Shown here: piece after piece, positions 1 to 6,090 of the stretch | Numbering within the stretch: the first letter of the stretch is position 1 | How the letters are laid out: each line of letters opens with the position of its first letter | DNA from: a virus | Direction: 5' to 3' (one strand) | Length of the DNA stretch: 25,986 bases | Virus record (IMG/VR): IMGVR_UViG_3300044617_000210 | Location: 1-25,986 of that record | Notes under the pieces: model-generated | The model's database searches: none | Told to the model about the DNA's origin: nothing | Seen by the model: the letters and a program-made list of their open reading frames with translations, nothing else | Translations under genes and position numbers: made by a program

Positions 1-16
1 AAATGACCGGTCAAAG

Positions 17-102
17 TGTCCGAGGCGGGACTTGAACCCGCACAGCCCGTAAAGGCCACTGGCACCTCAAGCCAGCGCGTCTGCCAATTCCGCCACCCGG
101 AC
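17..102 (-). tRNA. tRNA-Leu (anticodon GAG)
   Basis: An 86-nt cloverleaf can be read on the minus strand. The acceptor stem pairs bases 96-102 with 18-24 (7 bp, one G-U) and A73 is the complement of base 17. The T-arm has a GCGGG/CCCGC stem around TTCAAGT. The anticodon arm is CTGGC-TTGAGGT-GCCAG, giving anticodon GAG, and a long variable arm fits the leucine class. No CCA follows position 73, as is common in actinobacteria. The 3' end points to the left edge, away from the integrase, so the element may be a host attachment-site gene or a phage-borne tRNA. Confidence 0.95.
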
Positions 103-278
103 GAGTGCCGCATCAGGGTAGCAAGTCCAAAGAGCAGATAGACTAGGGGGCGTCAACTAAACAGCGGGCCGCTAGTAACTGATCCCCACAGGTTCAACAT
201 GGTTCATGTACAGGCATTGGAAAGGGCAGTGTTTGCCCACGTCAAAGCCGCATATCTTTTATGAACCCAACTGCAAGA

Positions 279-319
279 GTGTGGCATGCTACGAAAGCCA
301 CACACGGGAGGCTGTGGCA
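279..319. promoter_or_regulatory. Repeated TGTGGC sites upstream of the integrase
   Basis: A 7-bp inverted repeat (GTGTGGC at 279-285, GCCACAC at 297-303) is followed by a further direct copy of TGTGGCA at 313-319. These copies lie 41-80 bases before the integrase start. Repeated short sites beside an integrase gene could be arm-type recombinase sites, excisionase sites or an operator. This is inference from position and repetition. The rest of 103-359 shows no convincing ORF and no strong promoter. Confidence 0.35.
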
Positions 320-359
320 GGTTACAATCGGCCCAAAGAGCACCCCGGAGGAGGCTTCA

Positions 360-1406
360 ATGAACAGGAACATCCAGCCAACGAGCCTGTCAGCGGCGAT
401 AGATGAGTTCGCCGCTCACCTGCGAGCCAAGAGGCGAGCAAAGAACACGGTCGATGGATACGTGTACGTGCTACATAAGGCACTCAAGACGTGGGGTGAT
501 ATCTCCACGGATGCGATAGAGCCCATCCACATTGACCGCTTCTTCGCGGCAGGCGACTGGGCTGACTCCACACAGAACCAGTACCTCGCCAGCCTGCGTG
601 TCTTCTTCAAGTGGCTGCGGAACTCCCGCTACACCTGGCCCGACCATGACCCCACGGTCACGTGGGAGGTGGCCAGGGTGCGGTCGAAGGACCGCTTGCG
701 CCTGTCGCCGGATGAGTTCTACCCGCTGATGGATGCCTGCAGCCACCCCCGTGATCGGGCAGTAGTGGCTCTGGCCTTGTTCACCCTGCTGCGTGGCTCC
801 GAGATCGCCACCCTCAAGTGGGCTGACGTGGACTTCGGCGCTGGCTTGCTGCATGCGGTGCATCACAAGACGAAGTTGGAGGATGCGAAGCCGATTGGTG
901 AGGAGTTGCGGGAGGAACTGGTGGCTTGGCAGAACTGGTATCGCCTGGATCAAGGCACCATCAAGCCTGAGTGGTTTCTGGTTCCGGCGAAAGGACCGGA
1001 CTTCTATGAGCAGGACCCGGCAACGAAGCGGCTTGTGCGGGACACCCGTAAGCCAGCGCACCTCAAGCCGACGAAGAAGTTGGGCAAGCCGTATGAGGTG
1101 ATCAAGAGGCCGTTGAAGGCTCTCGGCTACGACACCCACTGGGAGGGTGTGCACACCTTGCGGCGTTCCGGTGGCTCTGCCCGCTTCCAAGAGTTGCGAG
1201 GTTCGGAGGGTGCGGACTTCGCCATCATGGAGGTGGCCAGCCTTCTCGGGCACACCGACGTGAAGGTGAGCCAGCGGTATATCGGTTGGAATATCGCCAA
1301 GGAGCAGCGCAACGAGTCGATCATTGGCAAGCGTATGTATCCGTCAATCCAGCGGGATAGTAGGATTCGCCTTGTCAGGGGAGGCGAGGATGGCTCAACG
1401 TCTTAG
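360..1406 (+). CDS. int: Tyrosine recombinase / phage integrase
   Basis: This 348-aa protein is predicted to catalyse site-specific integration and excision. Residues about 8-90 form a SAM-like core-binding domain and about 115-325 a catalytic domain. The active-site set is visible: R145 (LLRGSE), K170 or K172 in the beta-hairpin, H265-x-x-R268 (HTLRR), H298 (LLGHTD) and nucleophile Y307 (QRYIGW). The frame is open back to 261, but I start at 360 because GGAGGAGG at 347-354 sits five bases before that ATG and the extra residues look unlike the family. The gene lies beside a tRNA-Leu gene and reads toward the lysis genes, which lie on the opposite strand. Its end overlaps the next gene by 17 bases, so the two are probably co-expressed. 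Confidence 0.96.
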   Translation: MNRNIQPTSLSAAIDEFAAHLRAKRRAKNTVDGYVYVLHKALKTWGDISTDAIEPIHIDRFFAAGDWADSTQNQYLASLRVFFKWLRNSRYTWPDHDPTVTWEVARVRSKDRLRLSPDEFYPLMDACSHPRDRAVVALALFTLLRGSEIATLKWADVDFGAGLLHAVHHKTKLEDAKPIGEELREELVAWQNWYRLDQGTIKPEWFLVPAKGPDFYEQDPATKRLVRDTRKPAHLKPTKKLGKPYEVIKRPLKALGYDTHWEGVHTLRRSGGSARFQELRGSEGADFAIMEVASLLGHTDVKVSQRYIGWNIAKEQRNESIIGKRMYPSIQRDSRIRLVRGGEDGSTS

Positions 1407-1608
1407 TGTGGTGTGTGACGGCTGCCAGGTGGAGGGGCCCACAGAGCGGTTCCGGATCAAGAACCGGCATGGCACCGAGTGGTTCATGGACTACTGCCCC
1501 GACTGTGCTTGGCCGCTTGAGCAAGGCAAGGGAGTGAACCTACCTAAATCAACTAGGTATCAAAGATTCAAGGTGACTCACCTACCACCCCAGCCGAAGC
1601 GTAAGTAG
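1390..1608 (+). CDS. Small CxxC zinc-ribbon protein co-expressed with integrase
   Basis: A 72-aa protein with two CxxC pairs (CDGC near residue 9 and CPDC near residue 38), likely binding one zinc ion. The start at 1390 is preceded by GGGGAGG and lies inside the end of the integrase gene, indicating translational coupling. The beta-hairpin layout of the N-terminal half, beginning MAQRLSVV, faintly recalls the N-terminal dimerisation region of the actinobacterial nucleoid protein Lsr2, with cysteines added. That resemblance is by eye only. The C-terminal tail is basic (QPKRK). By position it could be a recombination directionality factor or a DNA-binding regulator, but no specific function can be assigned. 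Confidence 0.75.
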   Translation: MAQRLSVVCDGCQVEGPTERFRIKNRHGTEWFMDYCPDCAWPLEQGKGVNLPKSTRYQRFKVTHLPPQPKRK

Positions 1609-1663
1609 CACGGGCCCTACAGTGCCCGTAGGAGGCCACAGGAGCCCCGTAGAACGACGAAAA

Positions 1664-1696
1664 GGCCCGGACCCCTACATGGATAGGGTCCGGGCC
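1664..1696 (-). terminator. Intrinsic terminator after the lysis cassette
   Basis: A perfect 11-bp GC-rich stem (1664-1674 pairs with 1686-1696) encloses an 11-nt loop. On the minus strand it is followed by TTTTCGTCGTT (complement of 1663 downward), so it should end the leftward late transcript just past the endolysin gene. It lies between convergent genes and could also act on the rightward integrase transcript, though the plus-strand side lacks a T tract. Confidence 0.8.
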
Positions 1697-1715
1697 AATC
1701 AGGGCTCAGAATCGC

Positions 1716-2369
1716 TTAAAGAGCCTTCGCCTTGCTGGGCTTGCCAGGGTGTTTAGTCAGCCACCGGTCCTTGGCCTGCCGCCTAATGAACGGGGTGTCA
1801 GCCCACACGTCATTCTTCCTGCCCACCGTAGGCAGGGTCGTGCCCGCCACACCGCCAGTACCGTCCGTCCAATCAGCATGGGTCACGACCCGCTGGAAGT
1901 TCGGGAAAGCCTCAGCCCCCGCCACCTCACGGATAGCGCAGATCACCCGAGCAGTGTTCCGCCACTGCTGATCCGTCATGTCATCCACACCGAACTTCGT
2001 CCCCGGCTGGGGGCCTTCCATTTCGATACCCCACACCATCAGGTGAGCGGCATCCTTCGGAACACCAGCCCGATTCCACGGGCCACCAAGACCTGAGTGC
2101 CAAGCCGACAAGGCGGACAGCACCATGACACGGCCATCAGTGCGCACCGTGTTGTTGCAGTACGGGTAAGCGGACGTGCCGTTCTGCTCCATCCACGCCT
2201 GGCCACCATCACCCGTGCCAGCCCAGTGATGCACCATGCAGCCGCGAATCCCATACGACCACTGACGGCCACGGGTATTCCATCCTGGCCGGAAGATCAG
2301 TTTCCTCTCCGGAACCCAATCCCGAAGAGCCTCAGCAATCTGGTCGGCGGACGGCTTTAGGACTGCCAC
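1716..2369 (-). CDS. Endolysin, N-acetylmuramoyl-L-alanine amidase (PGRP/Amidase_2)
   Basis: This 217-aa enzyme should cleave the amide bond between N-acetylmuramic acid and L-alanine in peptidoglycan at lysis. The Amidase_2 signature is visible: MVHHWAGTG with H47/H48, SAWHSG with H91, GIEMEG with E116/E118, VVTHADW with H164, and GRKNDVW with K185 and D187. The zinc ligands are probably H47 or H48, H164 and D187. No separate wall-binding repeat is seen beyond a short basic tail (KPSKAKAL), and there is no signal peptide, so release should depend on the holin. The frame opens at a TTG at 2384, but GTG at 2369 has GGGGAGG at ideal spacing. The gene is last in the leftward late operon. Confidence 0.93.
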   Translation of the reverse strand: MAVLKPSADQIAEALRDWVPERKLIFRPGWNTRGRQWSYGIRGCMVHHWAGTGDGGQAWMEQNGTSAYPYCNNTVRTDGRVMVLSALSAWHSGLGGPWNRAGVPKDAAHLMVWGIEMEGPQPGTKFGVDDMTDQQWRNTARVICAIREVAGAEAFPNFQRVVTHADWTDGTGGVAGTTLPTVGRKNDVWADTPFIRRQAKDRWLTKHPGKPSKAKAL

Positions 2370-2476
2370 AGTGCCTCCCCGCAAGCAACGTCAGAAGGAT
2401 CAGGCTCAATGTCCACAGCCGGAACCTCAGCGGGTGCCGTGCCTGGATCAAACTCAAGGTCATCTATTGGGCTCAC
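2357..2476 (-). CDS. Small acidic protein between holin and endolysin
   Basis: A 39-aa ORF starts at a GTG whose GTGA overlaps the holin stop codon by four bases and ends inside the first codons of the endolysin. It fills an otherwise empty gap of about 100 bases. The product is acidic and proline-rich (MSPIDDLEFDPG, then VDIEPDPSD). No function is recognised. The tight GTGA coupling supports translation, perhaps to carry ribosomes from holin to endolysin, but an ORF this short is not certain. Confidence 0.5.
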   Translation of the reverse strand: MSPIDDLEFDPGTAPAEVPAVDIEPDPSDVACGEALWQS

Positions 2477-2727
2477 AGATCATCGTCCTCATCCGGCAGC
2501 ACCACTGCCTCATCCACCAGCGACGGGCCGAGGAACGGACCCACGGAGTACGACGCGATCGACGTGAGCACAGACACCACAGCAGCCGTCGCAGCCACAG
2601 CCAAGCCCTGCTGCCAGTCAATCGTCAGCACCGTCACCCCAGCCACAAACAGGGCCACGAGAGCCTGGGCAAACGTCTTCACTGCCCGCTCGGCAGCAGC
2701 AATCCAGAAACCTCTATCAGTCAGCAA
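2473..2727 (-). CDS. Holin, phage r1t type
   Basis: An 84-aa membrane protein with two predicted transmembrane helices (about residues 17-36 and 41-64) and an acidic C-terminus (DEAVVLPDEDDDL). The N-terminal pattern, FWIAAAERAVKTFAQALVA, matches my memory of the r1t holin family. It should form the membrane lesion that lets the endolysin reach the wall. The frame is open to 2778, but the family-like N-terminus begins with the TTG at 2727, which has GGAGAGG nine bases upstream. The start overlaps the end of the upstream membrane-protein gene by 11 bases. Confidence 0.85.
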   Translation of the reverse strand: MLTDRGFWIAAAERAVKTFAQALVALFVAGVTVLTIDWQQGLAVAATAAVVSVLTSIASYSVGPFLGPSLVDEAVVLPDEDDDL

Positions 2728-2986
2728 GATGCTGCACCTCTCCGTCGATACGAATGATCTCCTTCTCAATCCGCACAATGCGGTCAGAGATCACATCCAC
2801 TTTCTGATGCAAGTCACCAAGTGACTTGCCGCCGTTACGCGGCGTGCGCTGATCTATGTAATGTTCAAGCGGACGCACAATCAGGAAGCGGCCCACAGCC
2901 GCCACAGAACCCACCACTGCAGCGATGACACCAATCAAGATGCCGATGTCCTGAGCAATCTGAATCCAATCCGGAGTCTCATACAT
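2717..2986 (-). CDS. TM plus coiled-coil lysis-cassette protein (DUF2746-like)
   Basis: An 89-aa protein with one transmembrane helix (about residues 14-37), a short basic linker with the motif PRNGGKSLGD, and a C-terminal heptad-like coiled coil (about residues 58-88). I recall this architecture and the NGG-x-SL motif from small actinobacteriophage proteins next to holins, sometimes annotated as DUF2746. It could be a second holin, an antiholin or a membrane tether. The start shares one base with the stop of the nozzle-like gene (TGATG), and its 3' end overlaps the holin start. The lysis assignment comes from this context. Confidence 0.75.
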   Translation of the reverse strand: MYETPDWIQIAQDIGILIGVIAAVVGSVAAVGRFLIVRPLEHYIDQRTPRNGGKSLGDLHQKVDVISDRIVRIEKEIIRIDGEVQHLAD

Positions 2987-4914
2987 CAGATCAGCCTCAA
3001 CACCACTTGCCCGACACCGCCAGCATTACCGTTCGCACGAGTTGGCGGAGTGGTGCGCTGCAACGACACCCGCTCTATGTAAGCCTCAGCCACTTCACCC
3101 GTAGTGAAGTCACGCCACAACACCACACCAGCAGAAGACTCAAGATCCTCAAGAGCCTTCAAGCGCAGATAAGCACCGCCCACCTGGCCATGACGCAAGC
3201 CCTTGCGGTCAGTCTCGAAATCAAACAGCATGACCACGGCCTGCACTAGACGACTGCGCTTAGGTGCAGGCACCGCACGCACCTGATAACCCACCACCGC
3301 AGGTGACGTAGCCTGCCCCGAAGGAGCCACCAGTCGCACAGCCGCAAACAGTTCCGCCTCCGGACTGGGAGACACCGCAGCCAAAGAGCCATACAAGTCA
3401 TAGGCAGTGCCATCAACACCGATGACACGACTCCACTCAGAAGGAGCCGTCGTGTCACGAGTGGAGGCATAAGCCTCAGCGGACCCCGTAGATGCACGCT
3501 TCACAATCAAACGCACATCCCGCCACGCCTTCGGCTCAAGAGTGCCAAGGCGGATACGGCCAGACTCAAGCCAACCCTCAGACACGAAAGTGGACTTCTC
3601 GCGGAACAAACCAGCACCATCCACCGCGAACCACACCCGGCCACCAGCAAGAGTTACCTGCGTAGCCGAACCAGCCGTATCTGCAGGAGCCACAAGATCC
3701 GACGCATAGGCGTACCGCAACTGGCCAGAGTCAAGAGGCTGGCCAAGGTCAATCCGGTACAGGCCAGCCCGCTTCACCCGGTTACCCGCATCAGCATCAG
3801 CAGCACCCGTCACGTACACGTAACGGTCCACAGCCACCGCATCCGTAGATCCGCCAGCAATCTCCACAATCAGCGGGCCCATACTCAGGCTTCCATCTGA
3901 CTGAATAGCAGCGATACGCACACCCTTGCTCGTGCCCACAATCAGGAACGAACCAATGTAGGAGTACGTGCTGAGCACAGTCTCACCGCGAGGCAGTTCA
4001 GCCACCACCACCGGCTGATCCAACTCAACAGCAGTAGTCGAAGCAGTCACACCAATGTTGAAAATGGCAGACGTGTCACCCGCATACCCGGACGCATAAA
4101 TGCTTGCAGGTCCCTCAGCGAAATCAGTCCACGTCCACGAAGACACAGGATGCGTGTACAGAGCAGCAGGCAGCGCCGCAGGGGCACCAGAAGGTGACAA
4201 GTCAGTCACCTCATGGATCGCCGCACCTGTCGCCACCATAAGACGCTGCTTCACCCAACGCACAAGGCCAGCAGCAGAAAGTTCATAGATCGCAGAGCCC
4301 GCACTAGACGGCAAGTTGCCCTTGTAAATCTTGTCGTTGTCGCATACAAAATACTGCGAACCATTCGACGTTATACTCGTGATCGCGTTAGACCCGCCCC
4401 ACGTCACAGCACTACTGCTACCCGTCGAAGGCTGATACGTCAGGTCAATACCCTGCCCATACAGCACACCCGTATCCACACCGATCAACACCGGGCCAGC
4501 ACCCGTGTCCGTGACCAGTCGCTCCGTGTCATGCAGTAGCCGCAACTCGCCAGGAGTCCACGGGTCTACGCCACCAGATGCAGCGAACCGGAATCGGGCC
4601 TCAGCGTCATTCACTTCCAGAGGCTCAGCGGAAGTAAGTCCCGCACCGTAATGCCAAGAAGACTGCGACCGAATCCAGAACCCCGAATCAAGGGACTGCT
4701 CGCCCACATCACGTTGACTATCGACCCGCTGCCTACGAAACTCAGACGTTTCCCTGCGCATCGGATACTGGTCCGACAAAGCAAACAGGAAAGGCAAGCC
4801 ACCCACACTGCAATCCCATGCCACGTTGCTAGACACCGTGGCCTGAGTGGGGCTAGAAGCACCCCGGCCAGTCAGGTCAAAGACCACATCCTCAGTGATG
4901 TCAAACGACGGCAC
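2986..4914 (-). CDS. Tail nozzle / tail-tip-like protein
   Basis: A 642-aa beta-rich protein. Residues about 120-440 show recurring short strands of the type LMVATGAAIHEV, FLIVGTSKGVRI and RVWFAVDGAGLF, which suggests a beta-propeller. The last 150 or so residues form a separate domain ending VGQVVLRLI. With the adaptor upstream and no tube or tape-measure gene present, the best guess is the nozzle of a short tail, comparable in role to T7 gp12. The N-terminus (PSFDITEDVVFDLTGRG) resembles that of the 285-aa repeat protein. The GTG start at 4914 has AGGAG at a suitable distance, and a terminator hairpin lies 37 bases upstream. It could instead be a siphophage-type minor tail protein. Confidence 0.65.
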   Translation of the reverse strand: MPSFDITEDVVFDLTGRGASSPTQATVSSNVAWDCSVGGLPFLFALSDQYPMRRETSEFRRQRVDSQRDVGEQSLDSGFWIRSQSSWHYGAGLTSAEPLEVNDAEARFRFAASGGVDPWTPGELRLLHDTERLVTDTGAGPVLIGVDTGVLYGQGIDLTYQPSTGSSSAVTWGGSNAITSITSNGSQYFVCDNDKIYKGNLPSSAGSAIYELSAAGLVRWVKQRLMVATGAAIHEVTDLSPSGAPAALPAALYTHPVSSWTWTDFAEGPASIYASGYAGDTSAIFNIGVTASTTAVELDQPVVVAELPRGETVLSTYSYIGSFLIVGTSKGVRIAAIQSDGSLSMGPLIVEIAGGSTDAVAVDRYVYVTGAADADAGNRVKRAGLYRIDLGQPLDSGQLRYAYASDLVAPADTAGSATQVTLAGGRVWFAVDGAGLFREKSTFVSEGWLESGRIRLGTLEPKAWRDVRLIVKRASTGSAEAYASTRDTTAPSEWSRVIGVDGTAYDLYGSLAAVSPSPEAELFAAVRLVAPSGQATSPAVVGYQVRAVPAPKRSRLVQAVVMLFDFETDRKGLRHGQVGGAYLRLKALEDLESSAGVVLWRDFTTGEVAEAYIERVSLQRTTPPTRANGNAGGVGQVVLRLI

Positions 4915-4950
4915 CAGTGCTCCTCACAGTACGGCGGGCATGCAGAAGAA

Positions 4951-4972
4951 GGCCGGGCCCGAAGGCCCGGCC
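4951..4972 (-). terminator. Intrinsic terminator with UUCG tetraloop
   Basis: A perfect 9-bp GC stem (4951-4959 with 4964-4972) closes a four-base loop that reads UUCG in the minus-strand RNA, an exceptionally stable tetraloop. TTCTTCTGC follows on that strand. It lies between the 202-aa gene and the nozzle-like gene, so it should end or attenuate the transcript starting in the 5791-6102 control region. Downstream genes would then depend on read-through. Confidence 0.8.
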
Positions 4973-4986
4973 CCCCACCACAAACA

Positions 4987-5595
4987 TCAGGTCAGGTCAA
5001 TCCACACGTAGCGGAACGTTGCCGCAGCCTCGTCAATAGGCGAAGCCGTCACGTTCGTCGCATACACCGTGACCGTATTGGAGGCCGTCACAGCGGCCCC
5101 ACCGAACACAAGGCCAGTGGTGAGAGCAGGCGGATTCACAATCACGACATCGCCAGAAGCAGCGCCAGTCAGCGTGAACGTGGCCGAACCAGTCGCACCA
5201 GCAGCAATCTCCGGCAGATTCACAGACGCCGTAGCAGTCGCAATCAGGGCCTTCTGCGCAGCACCCTTGCCCACATAGCGGGCATCCGACTCCTCAACGC
5301 TGACACGACGGTCAGGGTCCGAAGACGGAGTGAACACGAGGGCCTGACCATCCTTGATACGGACAGTCCGAGTGCCATCAGGAGTGTTGGCAACCTCAAC
5401 ACCGTTGCGCTTCACAGAGATCACAACATCCGTGTCCCCGCCAATGTAGTACGACTTGCTCGCAGTGATCGTGTCAGGGAATGAAACGTTAGAGCCAGAC
5501 AGGTCGGCATTGGGCTTCCAAGTGCCGCCCGTAAACTCCACTACCAGTGTCTCTCCACGCGGGTTCTCAACCCGCACCAGGCCACCAAGTGACAT
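4987..5595 (-). CDS. Beta-rich tail appendage protein
   Basis: A 202-aa protein of two beta-sandwich-like parts. Residues about 1-85 contain short strands around TDVVISVKRNGVEV, and about 115-200 form a C-terminal domain with GATGSATFTLTGAASGDVV. I recall this C-terminal pattern (Aga...tGA..GDvV...pp) from many phage structural proteins, often at fibre or appendage tips. ATG at 5595 is preceded by AGGAG, which overlaps the end of the 46-aa zinc-ribbon gene. A strong terminator follows. The exact role is unknown; host-surface binding or an accessory virion decoration is inferred from context. Confidence 0.65.
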   Translation of the reverse strand: MSLGGLVRVENPRGETLVVEFTGGTWKPNADLSGSNVSFPDTITASKSYYIGGDTDVVISVKRNGVEVANTPDGTRTVRIKDGQALVFTPSSDPDRRVSVEESDARYVGKGAAQKALIATATASVNLPEIAAGATGSATFTLTGAASGDVVIVNPPALTTGLVFGGAAVTASNTVTVYATNVTASPIDEAAATFRYVWIDLT

Positions 5596-5599
5596 GCTG

Positions 5600-5740
5600 T
5601 TACTCCTTGCTAGTTATCGGTATACCGTTGAAAGCGAGGGGTGCCCCCTCACAGCAGTGAGCCTTGACGTGGCAGTGCGGACACAGCCAGCGGGACCAGG
5701 CAGGCTCAAAGGCCATGCCGCAGTTATCGCAGTCGATCAC
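5600..5740 (-). CDS. 46-aa zinc-ribbon protein
   Basis: A short ORF starts at a GTG that overlaps the preceding 17-aa ORF by GTGA and ends just before the 202-aa gene. The product begins MIDCDNCGMAF and has CDNC (C4, C7) and CPHC (C20, C23) pairs, plus HCC at 28-30, consistent with a compact zinc ribbon. It has no good Shine-Dalgarno of its own, so translation is probably coupled to the 17-aa ORF. The spacing C-x2-C-x12-C-x2-C and absence of stops support a real gene. Function unknown. A DNA/RNA-binding regulator or a moron product is possible, because it sits just downstream of an operator-rich region. Confidence 0.7.
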   Translation of the reverse strand: MIDCDNCGMAFEPAWSRWLCPHCHVKAHCCEGAPLAFNGIPITSKE

Positions 5741-5790
5741 TCGTCGTCATACTGCGTGTAACCCAGGTACTCCCAGATGTCGTCATCCAT
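5737..5790 (-). CDS. 17-aa leader-like ORF
   Basis: The sequence AGGAGAGG at 5793-5800 precedes an ATG at 5790 that opens an acidic, aromatic peptide (MDDDIWEYLGYTQYDDE) ending in TGA at 5737. That stop overlaps the GTG of the 46-aa gene. It may be a leader peptide delivering ribosomes to the next start, or a tiny protein in its own right. The good ribosome site and the coupling are seen directly; function is unknown. Confidence 0.55.
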   Translation of the reverse strand: MDDDIWEYLGYTQYDDE

Positions 5791-5813
5791 AACCTCTCCT
5801 TATCCGGCAGCAC

Positions 5814-5836
5814 AATGCAGCACTAAGTGCTGCATT
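5814..5836. repeat. 23-bp palindrome near the 17-aa ORF
   Basis: Two perfect 11-bp arms (AATGCAGCACT and AGTGCTGCATT) surround a single central A. It ends 24 bases upstream of the ATG at 5790. Such near-continuous symmetry suits a dimeric repressor operator; in RNA it would fold into a hairpin only after opening the centre. Confidence 0.65.
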
Positions 5837-5854
5837 ACTGCATCACAGTGCAGT
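5837..5854. repeat. Second TGCA-type dyad (ACTGCA-N6-TGCAGT)
   Basis: A 6-bp inverted repeat with a 6-base spacer directly abuts the 23-bp palindrome and shares its TGCAG/CTGCA core. The two may be tandem sites for one protein. Confidence 0.45.
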
Positions 5855-5856
5855 GG

Positions 5857-5892
5857 TTCTCATAGCCGGAAGTCATACCCCAGGTATGAGAA
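5857..5892 (-). promoter_or_regulatory. Mutually exclusive hairpins in the leader
   Basis: Bases 5857-5864 (TTCTCATA) can pair with 5885-5892 (TATGAGAA). Bases 5873-5879 (TCATACC) can pair with 5883-5889 (GGTATGA). The two helices share 5885-5889 and so exclude each other. This could be an RNA switch in a leader transcript, or simply overlapping protein-binding dyads. Confidence 0.35.
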
Positions 5893-5910
5893 GTGTGTGC
5901 ATATACGCAA

Positions 5911-5926
5911 CGGCACGATCGTGCCG
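5911..5926. promoter_or_regulatory. Operator-like palindrome, left copy
   Basis: The 16-bp sequence CGGCACGATCGTGCCG is perfectly palindromic. A near-identical copy lies 61 bp to the right. A minus-strand TATATG box is six bases away, so a bound protein would block that promoter if it is used. Confidence 0.6.
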
Positions 5927-5931
5927 AACTG

Positions 5932-5966
5932 GACCGTTTGCCGGACTTCTACGCGACCGTCTGCCG
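5932..5966. repeat. Direct repeats GACCGTYTGCCG
   Basis: Two 12-bp direct repeats (5932-5943 and 5955-5966; one T/C difference) lie 23 bp apart, close to two helical turns, between the two 16-bp palindromes. They could be sites for an activator or for cooperative binding. Confidence 0.5.
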
Positions 5967-5977
5967 AGAATCGGCAG
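5961..5977. repeat. CTGCCGA-N3-TCGGCAG dyad
   Basis: A 7-bp inverted repeat with spacer GAA overlaps the right-hand operator-like palindrome by six bases. Overlap of two dyads suggests either competing binding sites or one extended site. Confidence 0.4.
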
Positions 5978-5987
5978 GATCGTGCCG
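5972..5987. promoter_or_regulatory. Operator-like palindrome, right copy
   Basis: CGGCAGGATCGTGCCG differs from the left copy at one of 16 positions. It lies five bases from a minus-strand TTGACG box (5992-5997), a position where a repressor would interfere with RNA polymerase. Confidence 0.58.
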
Positions 5988-6067
5988 ATGGCGTCAACTC
6001 TTACTTTCACGACCTAGACGCGCCAACCCCTAGGTTGCCGACTTAGTTTCGTTAGGAGGTTTAGTGT

Positions 6068-6090
6068 GGTTTATCCAGAATGAATAAACC
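6068..6090 (-). terminator. Possible hairpin after the 121-aa gene
   Basis: A 7-bp stem (GGTTTAT 6068-6074 with ATAAACC 6084-6090) has a 9-base loop. An outer TTTAG/CTAAA pair may extend it. It begins about 13 bases past the stop of the 121-aa gene. No T tract follows on the minus strand, so terminator activity is uncertain. Confidence 0.35.

Noticed and set aside
261-359. N-terminal extension of the integrase
   Set aside because: The ATG at 261 lacks a good ribosome site, while GGAGGAGG lies immediately before the ATG at 360.
471-1253. 260-codon open frame antisense to the integrase
   Set aside because: The plus-strand frame contains a full set of integrase catalytic residues; the antisense frame has no recognisable features.
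4651-5484. 277-codon open frame on the plus strand
   Set aside because: It runs antisense across the nozzle-like and 202-aa genes, is rich in Arg/His/Ser as expected from a shadow frame, and has no ribosome site or family likeness.
5737-5790. Programmed frameshift joining the 17-aa ORF to the 46-aa zinc ribbon
   Set aside because: There is no slippery heptamer at the junction; the GTGA overlap is better explained by stop-start coupling.
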